DNA of 64,000 nucleotides. Origin: Luteimicrobium sp049844995 (GTDB taxonomy: Bacteria; Actinomycetota; Actinomycetes; Actinomycetales; Cellulomonadaceae). A program made the translations under genes and the position numbers. Location of the stretch: contig NZ_JBNCMC010000001.1 of the NCBI RefSeq assembly GCF_049844995.1, positions 372,001 to 436,000 of the forward strand. Direction: 5' to 3'. The notes beneath the pieces were generated by a model. That model did no database searches and had not been told where the DNA came from. It was given only the letters and a program-made list of their open reading frames with translations. Shown here piece after piece: positions 56,899 to 64,000 of this stretch (positions are counted from its first letter, which is position 1; the number at the start of each line of letters is the position of its first letter).

Positions 56899-57585
56899 AT
56901 GCCGTTGTCGCGCGGTCGTACAGCTTTCGGCTCAGGCTTCGGCTTGGTGACAGCGGCATTGCCGCCGCTGAATCTGAACTTGACCTCGGGGTCGCCGCCG
57001 GGCTTCCTGCAGGCAGTGTGGTACTTAGGTCAATCCGCGGTCGCCTACCGTCGTGGCCACCTCGTTGATCTCCGACGCAGGCTGGCCTTCGCCGTGTACT
57101 CCTCGTCCTTCAGCGTCACCGAGCCCGACGCGCGGTTCCTCGTGCTCATGGCCGCGCTTGAGGCGCTCATCGAGCCGAAGCAGCGCCCGTCGGAAGTGGT
57201 GGACCACGTCGACGCACTGATCGCATCCACCAAGGCGTCGAACCTCCCCGATGCCGAGAAGGCGTCGCTCGTGCGCAGCCTCAATTGGCTCCGAGTGCAG
57301 TCGATCGGACAAGCGGGTCGAGAGCTTGCGTCGACCCTCGGAGAGAAGGTCTACGACGGTCGGAAGCCTGCTGCCTTCTTCAAACGCTGCTACAGCACCC
57401 GAAGCGATCTCATCCACGGCAACATCCCGCTGCCTGAGCGTCAGGATGTCGACCGAATGGCCGCCATCCTCCAGCGTTTCGTGGGCGACCTGCTCAGCGG
57501 AGCACTCGCCACGGATTTGCCACCGTTCGAGCCTGAGGGCCCAGGGCGGCAGGCCTGGGAGGATGCGATCGCGGGCCTCGGCTAG
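56899..57585 (+). CDS. HEPN (ApeA-like) domain protein, N-terminus uncertain
   Basis: The C-terminal part is clear: DARFLVLMAALEALIEPKQR, then helices, and CYSTRSDLIHGN, whose R-x4-H matches the RX4-6H catalytic motif of HEPN ribonucleases. The start is doubtful. In this frame the first 45 residues look unnatural, whereas another frame from the ATG at 56871 (6 nt after CAAGAT) begins with protein-like sequence (ARSYSFRLRLRLGDSG) and stops at 57068. A frameshift near 57000-57060 would join them. Lower GC than neighbours. Its TAG shares the CTAG with the stop of the convergent vapC-like gene. Possible RNase or defence function is inference. Confidence 0.6.
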   Translation: MPLSRGRTAFGSGFGLVTAALPPLNLNLTSGSPPGFLQAVWYLGQSAVAYRRGHLVDLRRRLAFAVYSSSFSVTEPDARFLVLMAALEALIEPKQRPSEVVDHVDALIASTKASNLPDAEKASLVRSLNWLRVQSIGQAGRELASTLGEKVYDGRKPAAFFKRCYSTRSDLIHGNIPLPERQDVDRMAAILQRFVGDLLSGALATDLPPFEPEGPGRQAWEDAIAGLG

Positions 57586-57968
57586 CTGTTGAGAATCCCG
57601 ACGGCGAACCCGCGGCTCGCGGCTGTCAGACGGTCGTCGTTGGTCCACAGGGCGTCGCAGCCGTGGACCTGCGCGGCCGCCACGTGGAGCGCGTCCGGCG
57701 TCTTCATGCCCGTCGCAGCCCGGAGCCTCGCCGCCCGCTGGAAGACTGCGCGTTCGAGATCGACCTGCTGGAACAGCTCGAGCGCCGCACGGTACCGGTC
57801 CTCGATGTCGATGTCCCTACGGCGCATCGGGCCGACGAGGCACTCCAGGTGCACCAGCGGGCTGACGGCGAAGAGCTCGTCGCGAGCGAGCAGCCGGCGG
57901 ACGGTGTCGCCCCGTGCCCCGCGGTCCTCGACGGCATAGATGACGAGGCAGCTGTCGAGGTAGATCAC
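57582..57968 (-). CDS. vapC: VapC-type PIN-domain ribonuclease toxin
   Basis: A 128-residue PIN protein. The N-terminus VIYLDSCLVIYAVEDRG carries the first acidic residue; LVHLECLVGPMRR the second (Glu); KTPDALHVAAAQVHGCDALW then TNDDRL the third and fourth (Asp). These four acids bind Mg2+/Mn2+ for RNA cleavage. The GTG at 57968 overlaps the antitoxin stop (GTGA), which fixes the start. Symbol given by family and context. It ends on a CTAG shared with the HEPN gene. Confidence 0.9.
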   Translation of the reverse strand: MIYLDSCLVIYAVEDRGARGDTVRRLLARDELFAVSPLVHLECLVGPMRRRDIDIEDRYRAALELFQQVDLERAVFQRAARLRAATGMKTPDALHVAAAQVHGCDALWTNDDRLTAASRGFAVGILNS

Positions 57969-58219
57969 TCCCAGCCCTCTCGTTCGTCCGCAACGTCGAG
58001 GTCGAGCAGCTCGGGATCGCGCGCGAGCCGCTCCGGGAGGGGGTGGTCGTCCAGCCACTGCACGATGAGGTCACCTCGCCCGTGCACGACGTCGACTCGC
58101 ACGGGAACGAGACGCACGACCGGGACGTCACGCTTAGCGATGACGACGTCCTCGCCCGCTGCGGCGCGCGCGATGAGCTGAGAAAGGTTGTTGCGCGCTT
58201 CGAGCACATTGACCTGCAT
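57965..58219 (-). CDS. vapB: VapB-like antitoxin (Phd/YefM type)
   Basis: An 84-residue antitoxin. MQVNVLEARNNLSQLIARAA followed by GEDVVIAKRDVPVVRLVPV is the Phd/YefM fold that dimerises and binds DNA; the C-terminal acidic tail (LPERLARDPELLDLDVADER) would wrap and inhibit the PIN toxin. Translationally coupled to vapC by GTGA. A near-perfect 9-5-9 palindrome 17 bp upstream is a likely operator for autorepression. Confidence 0.9.
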   Translation of the reverse strand: MQVNVLEARNNLSQLIARAAAGEDVVIAKRDVPVVRLVPVRVDVVHGRGDLIVQWLDDHPLPERLARDPELLDLDVADEREGWE

Positions 58220-58236
58220 AGCCGTCGCCACTCCGA

Positions 58237-58259
58237 TCTGGCCAGAACTCCTGGCTAGA
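58237..58259. promoter_or_regulatory. vapBC operator palindrome
   Basis: TCTGGCCAG (58237-58245), 5-nt spacer, CTGGCTAGA (58251-58259): inverted repeat with one mismatch, ending 17 bp before the vapB start codon. Toxin-antitoxin operons are repressed by their own complex at such sites. Confidence 0.65.
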
Positions 58260-58308
58260 TGTACAGCGTGCTCGTGAGCGGGCCTCACGTCAAGGTCCGG
58301 GCGCCCGC

Positions 58309-59256
58309 TCAGCGTCTGCGGTGGTCCTCGAGCGGGACGCGGGGCCCCCGCCGGACACCGCGCGCGTAACCCGCGAGGAGCAGGTGCTTCGCCACGCGGT
58401 GCCGGTGCCCGCGGTACGGCTCGAGGAGCGCGAGCATGCCGTCGTCGTCGACGCGCTCCCCGGTGAGCGCCCAGCCGACCTGCCCCGCGAGGTGGAAGTC
58501 TCCGACGGCCAGCGCGTCGGGGTCGCCGAGCGCCCGCTGCGCCGCCTCGGCCGCCGTCCACACGCCGACGCCGGGCAGGGACCGCCAGCGCCGCCGTGCC
58601 TCGGCGGGGTCGAGTGCGGCGCACCGCTGGAGCGACGAGGCGACGCGCGCGCACGCCACGACGGTCCGGGCACGTCCGGGGTCGATCCCCGCGCGGTGGA
58701 AGTCCCACACCGGGACGGACGCCCAGACCTCGGCGGTCGGCGGCACGCGCATGCGGTCGGCGACGGGTCCGGGCGCGGGCTCGCCGTGCCGGCGCAGCAG
58801 CCACCGCCACGCGTCGTGGGCCTGCCGGGTGACGACCCGCTGCTCCAGGACCGCCGGGACGATCGCCTCGAGGACGTTGCCGCTGCGCGTCATCCGCACG
58901 GCCCGGGTCCGCCGCCAGGCGTCGCGGACGCGGCCGGGCGGCGGGTCGAAGTCCTCGGGGTCGTCGTCCCCGAGAAGCGCCGGCACCGCGGCGAGCGCGG
59001 CCTCGGCGCCAGGCCCCCAGGCGCTCGCGGTCACCGTGTCCGGGCCGGTCGCCAGGATGCGGAGGGTCGCTGCGCCGTCGGGCGTGCGGGTGGCGCGCCA
59101 GACGGCGCCGTCGGGCCCGACCTGGAACGCCGGGTCGAGCGGGCCGCGGCGGTGGGGGAGGAGCGTCGCGCGCACGTCGACGGCGGCGGCGAGCCGGAAC
59201 GAGCCGGTGGCCGTGCGGGGCCGGACGGGGGCGAGCGCGGGTGACACAGCGTCCAT
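58309..59256 (-). CDS. DNA-3-methyladenine glycosylase II family (AlkA-like HhH-GPD) protein
   Basis: A 315-residue base-excision repair glycosylase. The helix-hairpin-helix is WRSLPGVGVWTAAEAAQRAL near residue 225, followed by the catalytic Asp in ALAVGDFHLAGQVG; NVLEAIVPAVLEQRVVTRQA near residue 130 is the usual first helix of the HhH-GPD fold. It should excise alkylated purines. The ATG at 59256 gives the natural N-terminus MDAVSPALAPVRPRTATGSF. Confidence 0.85.
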   Translation of the reverse strand: MDAVSPALAPVRPRTATGSFRLAAAVDVRATLLPHRRGPLDPAFQVGPDGAVWRATRTPDGAATLRILATGPDTVTASAWGPGAEAALAAVPALLGDDDPEDFDPPPGRVRDAWRRTRAVRMTRSGNVLEAIVPAVLEQRVVTRQAHDAWRWLLRRHGEPAPGPVADRMRVPPTAEVWASVPVWDFHRAGIDPGRARTVVACARVASSLQRCAALDPAEARRRWRSLPGVGVWTAAEAAQRALGDPDALAVGDFHLAGQVGWALTGERVDDDGMLALLEPYRGHRHRVAKHLLLAGYARGVRRGPRVPLEDHRRR

Positions 59257-59398
59257 GGTCACACGCGCGCGGGCGGCGGGTGGGCGCGCGGGCGATGAGT
59301 GCGGGACGCTGGACGGGTCGGTACGCGTGGGTCGGCGCGCCGGCCCGTCCCGGTCCCATCCCGGCCGATCCCCGGCCGGGGCCAAGGAGGAGCGCACC

Positions 59399-59779
59399 AT
59401 GGCCGCACTGTTCGACAGCTGTTTCAGCGGGTTCTCCGTCGACGACCTCGACGCCGCCCAGCACTTCTACGCCGACGTCCTGGGGCTCCGGGTGGAGCGC
59501 GACGAGATGGGGATGCGGATCCTCGTCCCCGGCGACTCGGGCGTGTTCGTGTACGACAAGGGCGCGGCGCACCAGCCGGCGTCCTTCACGGTGCTGAACT
59601 TCCCGGTGCCGGACGTCACCGCCAAGGTCGCCGAGCTCACGGCGCTCGACGTCGAGTTCGAGCGCTACGAGGGCACGCCGATGGCGACCGACGCCGACGG
59701 CGTCTTCCGTGGCGGCGGCCCGCTCATCGCGTGGTTCACGGACCCCGCGGGGAACGTGCTGTCGGTCGTCGAGGGCTGA
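59399..59779 (+). CDS. VOC-family (glyoxalase-like) protein
   Basis: A 126-residue single-domain VOC protein (SGFSVDDLDAAQHFYADVLG at the N-terminus; LIAWFTDPAGNVLSVVEG at the end). Ligand residues of both modules are present. AAGGAGGAGCG precedes the ATG. The substrate is unknown; convergent with the zinc alcohol dehydrogenase gene (7 bp between stops). Confidence 0.9.
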   Translation: MAALFDSCFSGFSVDDLDAAQHFYADVLGLRVERDEMGMRILVPGDSGVFVYDKGAAHQPASFTVLNFPVPDVTAKVAELTALDVEFERYEGTPMATDADGVFRGGGPLIAWFTDPAGNVLSVVEG

Positions 59780-59786
59780 TCGGCCG

Positions 59787-60827
59787 CTACGGGATCAGCA
59801 CCGCCCGACCGGTGATCCTCCCGGCCTCCAGGTCGTCGAACGCCCGCTGGTACTCCGCGAGCGGGTACCGCTGGACCTCGACGGAGAGCCTGCCCTGCTG
59901 CGCGAGCGCGATCACCTGGAGCTGGTCGGCGCGCGTCCCGCCGTAGGAGCGCTGGACGTTCACGCCCCACGGCAGGACGTCGGTGCCCGGGTCGGACGCG
60001 AACGTGAAGCTGCCCCCGCCGAGCCCGACGAAGCGCAGCGCGCCCTCGGGCGCGACGACCGCCGTCGCGAGGTCCACGGTGGGCTGCACGCCCACGAAGT
60101 CGAACACGGCGTCGGCGCCGTAGCCGTTCGTCAGGTCGAGGATCTTCCGCGCGGCGTCGGCGTCGCTCTTCAGGACGACGTCGGCGCCGAGCTCGCGTGC
60201 GAGCGCGAGCTTGGCGTCGTCGGTGTCGACGGCGACGATCCGGGCGGCCGTGGTCGCCTTGAGGATCTGCAGGCCCAGGTGGCCGAGGCCGCCGACGCCG
60301 ATCACGACGGCCGTCGAGCCCGGTGTGAGGCGGGCGCGGGCGCTGTTGATCGCGTGCATGGGCGTGACGCCGGCGTCGGCGAGGGGAGCGGCGGCGACCG
60401 GGTCGAGGTCGCCGATCCGGTCGAGCTGCCGCGCCTTGACGACCATGTACTCCGCCATGGCACCGTCGGGACCGAGACCCGGCGTCGTCGGGAACTGCAG
60501 GCGGCTGCCGTTGACCTCGCACGCGTTGTCGCGGCCCTCGACGCAGGCGCGGCACCGGCCGCACGCCCAGATGACGCTGATCAGCACCGCGTCGCCGCGG
60601 GCCAGGCCGTCGACGTCGGCGCCGGTCCGCTCCACCCAGCCCGCGCCCTCGTGCCCGACGGTGTTCCCGAAGAACGGCCACTCCTCGCCCATGTGGAGCA
60701 CGTGCAGGTCGGAGTGGCACAGGCCGGCGCCGGCGATCCTCACCAGCACCTCGTCCGGCCCGACGTCCGGTACGGGGACGTCCTGGAGCTCCAGGGTGTG
60801 CGGTCCGACGAGCTTGACAGCCTGCAT
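59787..60827 (-). CDS. zinc-dependent alcohol dehydrogenase (NAD(P)-dependent MDR family)
   Basis: A 346-residue medium-chain dehydrogenase. Catalytic zinc ligands are Cys in GAGLCHSDLH (about residue 37) and His-Glu in NTVGHEGAGWVERTG (about 59); the structural zinc lobe is CGRCRACVEGRDNACEVNG (four Cys). The cofactor site is AVVIGVGGLGHLGLQILKAT, with the acidic residue in VAVDTDDAK favouring NAD. It oxidises primary alcohols or reduces aldehydes. GAGAAGGGA precedes the ATG at 60827, against a longer in-frame option. Confidence 0.94.
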   Translation of the reverse strand: MQAVKLVGPHTLELQDVPVPDVGPDEVLVRIAGAGLCHSDLHVLHMGEEWPFFGNTVGHEGAGWVERTGADVDGLARGDAVLISVIWACGRCRACVEGRDNACEVNGSRLQFPTTPGLGPDGAMAEYMVVKARQLDRIGDLDPVAAAPLADAGVTPMHAINSARARLTPGSTAVVIGVGGLGHLGLQILKATTAARIVAVDTDDAKLALARELGADVVLKSDADAARKILDLTNGYGADAVFDFVGVQPTVDLATAVVAPEGALRFVGLGGGSFTFASDPGTDVLPWGVNVQRSYGGTRADQLQVIALAQQGRLSVEVQRYPLAEYQRAFDDLEAGRITGRAVLIP

Positions 60828-60996
60828 GCGGGGTCCCTTCTCCGGGGGCCGGTGGTGGCCCGACCCCGACTCTGGCGGACGCCACCGCGCCCGTCCAGCC
60901 CTCCCGCCCGACGGCGGCCCGTGCGTCGCGCGCGAGGGACGAACCACGCGTAGCGTCGTCGGGACGGATCGTCGTCGGACCCAAGCGGAGGTGCTC

Positions 60997-61230
60997 ATGG
61001 CACGCAAGCAGTCCTGGAGCGAGCTCAGCGGCGGCAAGAAGGTGCTGGTGGTCGTCGTGTCGCTCGCGCAGCTCGCACTGACGGTCGCGGGCTATCGTGA
61101 CCTGGCGAAGCGCTCCGCCGACGAGGTCGAAGGTTCGAAGCTCGCCTGGGGCGTGGCGATGCTCGCCAACTGGGTGGGGCCGATCGCGTACTTCGCGAAG
61201 GGCCGCAAGGGCCTCGGCCTCAACGACTGA
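60997..61230 (+). CDS. small PLDc_N-like membrane protein
   Basis: A 77-residue protein with two hydrophobic segments: VLVVVVSLAQLALTVAGYRD and WGVAMLANWVGPIAYFAKGR, the pattern of the short two-helix PLDc_N/DUF5652 proteins. GCGGAGG precedes the ATG. It lies 8 bp before the MMPL gene, so the two are probably co-transcribed. Function unknown. Confidence 0.75.
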   Translation: MARKQSWSELSGGKKVLVVVVSLAQLALTVAGYRDLAKRSADEVEGSKLAWGVAMLANWVGPIAYFAKGRKGLGLND

Positions 61231-61238
61231 GCCACTCG

Positions 61239-63401
61239 GTGCCACGCTGGGCGCGGGCCGCGCTGCCCGCCGTCCTCGTCCTCGTCTGGCTCGCGCTCGC
61301 CGCCGTCGGCGGCCCCTACTTCGGACGGGTGTCCGAGGTCTCGAGCAACGACCAGGCGAGCTACCTCCCCGCGAGCGCGGACGCCACCAAGGTCGCGGCG
61401 CTCCAGCCGGAGTTCAGCGACTCCGACGCGGTGCCCGCCATCGTCGTGCTCCATCGCCCGGGTGGGCTCAGCACGCCCGACGTCGCGGCGATCACCGAGG
61501 ACACGAAGGCGCTCGCGGGGCTGCCGGGCGTCGCCGGCGACGTCTCGCCCCCGATCGTGTCCGACGACGGCGAGGCGGCCCAGGTCTTCGTCCCGATGAC
61601 CGACGACGCCGACCTCGACGCGCACGTCGCGGGGCTCCGGGAGCACCTCGCGTCGAGCGTGCCCGACGGCGTCCGCGCCTACGTGACGGGACCGGCCGGG
61701 TTCGCCAGCGACCTGGGCGCCGCGTTCGAGGGCATCGACGGCCTGCTGCTGGGCGTGGCGCTCGCGGCCGTGTTCGTCATCCTCGTCGTGGTCTACCGGT
61801 CGCCCCTGCTGCCGCTGCTGGTCCTGGTGACGTCGACCTTCGCGCTGTGCGCGGCGCTCCTCGTGGTCTGGTGGCTCGCGAAGTGGGACGTCGTCGAGCT
61901 CAACGGCCAGGTGCAGGGCATCCTCTTCATCCTCGTGATCGGGGCGGCCACCGACTACTCGCTGCTCTACGTCTCGCGGTACCGGGAGGCGCTGCGCGAC
62001 GAGCGGAGCCGGTGGCGGGCCACCTGGGTCGCGCTGCGCGGGGCGTTCTGGCCCGTCGTGGCGTCGGCGGGCACCGTGATCGCCGGCCTGCTGTGCCTGC
62101 TGCTCAGCGACCTGAGCTCCAACCAGGCGCTCGGTCCGGTCACCTCGATCGGCATCGTCTTCGCGCTGCTCGCCGCGACGACCCTCCTGCCGGCGCTGCT
62201 CCTGCTGTGCGGGCGGGCGGCGTTCTGGCCCGCCCGGCCGAATCTCGGCTCGGCGCACCCGGCGGTCGTCGGGCCGCAGGCCCGCGGGCTGTGGGCGCGG
62301 GTCGCGCGCTGGATCTCCGGCGCGCCGCGCACGATCTGGGTGGTCTGCACCCTGGTCCTCCTCGCTGCGGCCACGGGGCTCGTCCAGCTCAAGGCCGACG
62401 GCGTGCCCCAGAGCGACCTCGTCCTCGGTCACTCGGAGGCGCGGGACGGCCAGGACGTCCTGGCCGAGCACTTTCCGGGGGGTTCCGGCAGCCCGGCGCT
62501 CGTCGTCGGGCCGTCGTCCGAGCTCGAGCGGATGGCCGGGGTGCTGGTCGGGCACGACGGCGTCTCGTCGGTGTCGGTCGCGGCGAAGGGTGTGCCGAGC
62601 GGGACCGCGCCGGTCACCGCGGACGGGGTCCAGCCGGTGCAGGGCGCGACGCCGGCCCCGACGGTCGTCGACGGCGACGTGCTGCTCGAGGCCACCCTGA
62701 GCGACCCGGCGGACTCGGACGCCGCGGAGGACGTCGTCCGCTCCCTCCGCGCGGATCTCGCCGCCGTGGACGACGGCATCCTCGTCGGTGGGGTGACGGC
62801 GGTCGCAGTCGACTCGAACGACGCCTCGATCCACGACCGGAACACGATCATCCCGATCGTCCTCGTCGTGATCCTGCTGATCCTGGTGCTGCTGCTCCGC
62901 GCCGTCCTGGCGCCCGTGCTCCTGGTGCTCTCTGTCGTCCTCTCGTTCGCGGCCTCTCTCGGGGTCTCCGCGCTCGTGTTCGACCACGTGTTCGGGCTCC
63001 CCGGCGCCGATCCGGCGGTGCCCCTCTACGGCTTCGTGTTCCTGGTGGCGCTCGGCATCGACTACAACATCTTTCTCATGACGCGGGTGCGCGAGGAGTC
63101 GCTGGAGCACGGCACGCGGCAGGGGATCCTGCGGGGGCTCGCGGTGACGGGCGGCGTGATCACGTCCGCGGGGCTCGTCCTCGCGGCGACGTTCGCCGCG
63201 CTCGGCGTCATCCCGATCCTGTTCCTCGCGCAGATCGCGTTCATCGTCGCGTTCGGTGTGCTGGTGGACACCCTCGTCGTCCGGTCGCTGCTGGTCCCGG
63301 CCCTGTCCTACGACATCGGCGCACCGATCTGGTGGCCGTCGCGGTTGTGGCGCGACGACGGCGGCGTCGCCCGGTCGGACCGCCGCCGGGACCGGGTCTG
63401 A
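61239..63401 (+). CDS. MMPL-family RND transporter
   Basis: A 720-residue membrane protein with two repeats of one helix, a large extracytoplasmic loop and a five- to six-helix bundle. MMPL signatures: VIGAATDYSLLYVSRYREAL near residue 235 (Asp-Tyr proton-relay pair) and VALGIDYNIFLMTRVREESL near residue 605. It probably exports lipids or hydrophobic compounds by proton antiport. The GTG at 61239 starts just after the preceding gene. The last 94 bp overlap the convergent LtrA gene; the conserved C-terminal DIGAPIWWPSRLWR is inside the overlap. Confidence 0.92.
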   Translation: MPRWARAALPAVLVLVWLALAAVGGPYFGRVSEVSSNDQASYLPASADATKVAALQPEFSDSDAVPAIVVLHRPGGLSTPDVAAITEDTKALAGLPGVAGDVSPPIVSDDGEAAQVFVPMTDDADLDAHVAGLREHLASSVPDGVRAYVTGPAGFASDLGAAFEGIDGLLLGVALAAVFVILVVVYRSPLLPLLVLVTSTFALCAALLVVWWLAKWDVVELNGQVQGILFILVIGAATDYSLLYVSRYREALRDERSRWRATWVALRGAFWPVVASAGTVIAGLLCLLLSDLSSNQALGPVTSIGIVFALLAATTLLPALLLLCGRAAFWPARPNLGSAHPAVVGPQARGLWARVARWISGAPRTIWVVCTLVLLAAATGLVQLKADGVPQSDLVLGHSEARDGQDVLAEHFPGGSGSPALVVGPSSELERMAGVLVGHDGVSSVSVAAKGVPSGTAPVTADGVQPVQGATPAPTVVDGDVLLEATLSDPADSDAAEDVVRSLRADLAAVDDGILVGGVTAVAVDSNDASIHDRNTIIPIVLVVILLILVLLLRAVLAPVLLVLSVVLSFAASLGVSALVFDHVFGLPGADPAVPLYGFVFLVALGIDYNIFLMTRVREESLEHGTRQGILRGLAVTGGVITSAGLVLAATFAALGVIPILFLAQIAFIVAFGVLVDTLVVRSLLVPALSYDIGAPIWWPSRLWRDDGGVARSDRRRDRV

Positions 63402-64000
63402 CGCGTGCCCACCTGCTCGACGGCTACGACCGTCACGACGACGGCGGTCGTGAGCCCGAGCACGAGGAGGGCCGGGCCGGTGTGCGTCCCGACGGCGACG
63501 TCGACGAGCGCCAGGACGCCGAGCATCGGCGCGGCGTGCAGCTCGCGGAGCATGACCCAGCGGACGAGCTCGAGCGCGAGCAGGTAGAGCGCGACGCCGC
63601 CGGTGAGCGCAGCGGTGGCCGTCCAGCCGGCCGGGGCGCCGTCGTCGGCGTCCGCGAGGAGGAGCCGCAGCCCGAGTGCCAGGGCCACGATCCCGACGAC
63701 GACCGGCGCGTGGCCGAGGGCGTAGCCGTCGCGCGCGAGCTCGGCCCGGCGGCGTGCGGACGCCGCGGCGAGCACGCCGCCCGCTGCGCCCGCGAGACGC
63801 GCGGCGTACGCCGACCAGAGCGTCGCGGCGAGCAGGAAGCCCAGGCTCGCCGCCGCGACGACGGGCCAGCGCATCACGCGGTCGCCGGCGCCTGTGCCCG
63901 CGGCCACGAGGGTCTCGCCGAACGCGATGATCACGACCAGGCCGTGCCGCTCCACGAAGTGCCCGGGGCTCACGATCCGCCAGCCGCGGTACCCGGACGT
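63308..64000 (-). CDS. low-temperature-requirement protein A (LtrA) family membrane protein, 5' part beyond the window
   Basis: The visible 230 residues are the C-terminal part of an LtrA-like polytopic protein: SPGHFVERHGLVVIIAFGET is the family signature, followed by five or so transmembrane helices. The reading frame continues through base 64000 (TSGYRGWRIV before SPGHF). The final 32 residues (TRQTRSRRRSDRATPP and on) are hydrophilic and lie wholly opposite the MMPL gene, so they are a tail resulting from lack of an earlier stop. Function of the family is unclear. Confidence 0.85.
   Translation of the reverse strand, partial: TSGYRGWRIVSPGHFVERHGLVVIIAFGETLVAAGTGAGDRVMRWPVVAAASLGFLLAATLWSAYAARLAGAAGGVLAAASARRRAELARDGYALGHAPVVVGIVALALGLRLLLADADDGAPAGWTATAALTGGVALYLLALELVRWVMLRELHAAPMLGVLALVDVAVGTHTGPALLVLGLTTAVVVTVVAVEQVGTRQTRSRRRSDRATPPSSRHNRDGHQIGAPMS

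Overview
The window is GC-rich DNA (I estimate above 70% G+C by eye). It has heavy use of GTG starts, four-base start/stop overlaps (ATGA, GTGA), and many putative leaderless promoters in which a TANNNT/CANNNT box sits 5-7 nt before the start codon. Together with ClgR/PopR-type regulation, a KdpFABC-DE cluster, a CebR-like GGGAGCGCTCCC palindrome and a large pectin-utilisation locus, this points to a soil or plant-litter actinobacterium. Micrococcales such as Cellulomonadaceae or Promicromonosporaceae are my best guess; that placement is inference. I see no rRNA, tRNA, CRISPR array, insertion sequence or prophage.

Layout. 1-9.4 kb: housekeeping and accessory genes, mostly on the minus strand: two RibD/DHFR-like reductases, a methyltransferase, a membrane-anchored protein with serine at every third residue, a DinB-like protein, a PanE-like reductase and a large secreted beta-helix glycosidase, then an APC transporter on the plus strand. 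9.6-17.9 kb: the high-affinity K+ system kdpFABC with sensor kinase kdpD and regulator kdpE, preceded by an extra 31-residue membrane peptide. 17.9-23.9 kb: two PAP2 phosphatases, a diacylglycerol-kinase-like lipid kinase, and a minus-strand module (ribbon-helix-helix regulator, DUF4097 protein, ABC ATPase, ABC permease). 24-38.7 kb: HerA-like ATPase, acetyltransferase, two MFS pumps with a TetR regulator, a secreted GDSL esterase of different base composition, small enzymes, a second TetR with its PPOX partner, a Gfo/Idh oxidoreductase, a GH13 alpha-glucosidase and a GAF-SpoIIE phosphatase.

38.9-55.5 kb is a pectin/galacturonate locus. A secreted Fn3-GH28 exo-polygalacturonase acts outside the cell. 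An ABC sugar importer (binding protein plus two permeases) would take up the products. A cytoplasmic GH28 and a GH105 unsaturated glycuronyl hydrolase trim oligomers. UxaC-UxaB-UxaA convert galacturonate to 2-keto-3-deoxygluconate (KDG), and KduI-KduD carry the unsaturated product to the same intermediate. KDG kinase and KDPG aldolase are not in the window. A LacI regulator fused to a DUF6807 (PmoA-like) domain sits at the divergent promoter, and similar CCGG-centred palindromes lie at its own promoter, the importer promoter and (degenerate) the secreted GH28 promoter.

55.6-64 kb: a ClgR/PopR-type regulator ending in Ala-Ala, divergent from an orphan clpP; a small lower-GC patch with a HEPN protein and a VapBC pair; then a DNA glycosylase, a VOC protein, a zinc alcohol dehydrogenase, an MMPL transporter and a truncated LtrA gene at the right edge.

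A recurring non-coding feature is a set of long perfect or near-perfect palindromes at gene 3' ends. Some share the sequence CGAGGTAG and even supply the stop codon of the upstream gene.
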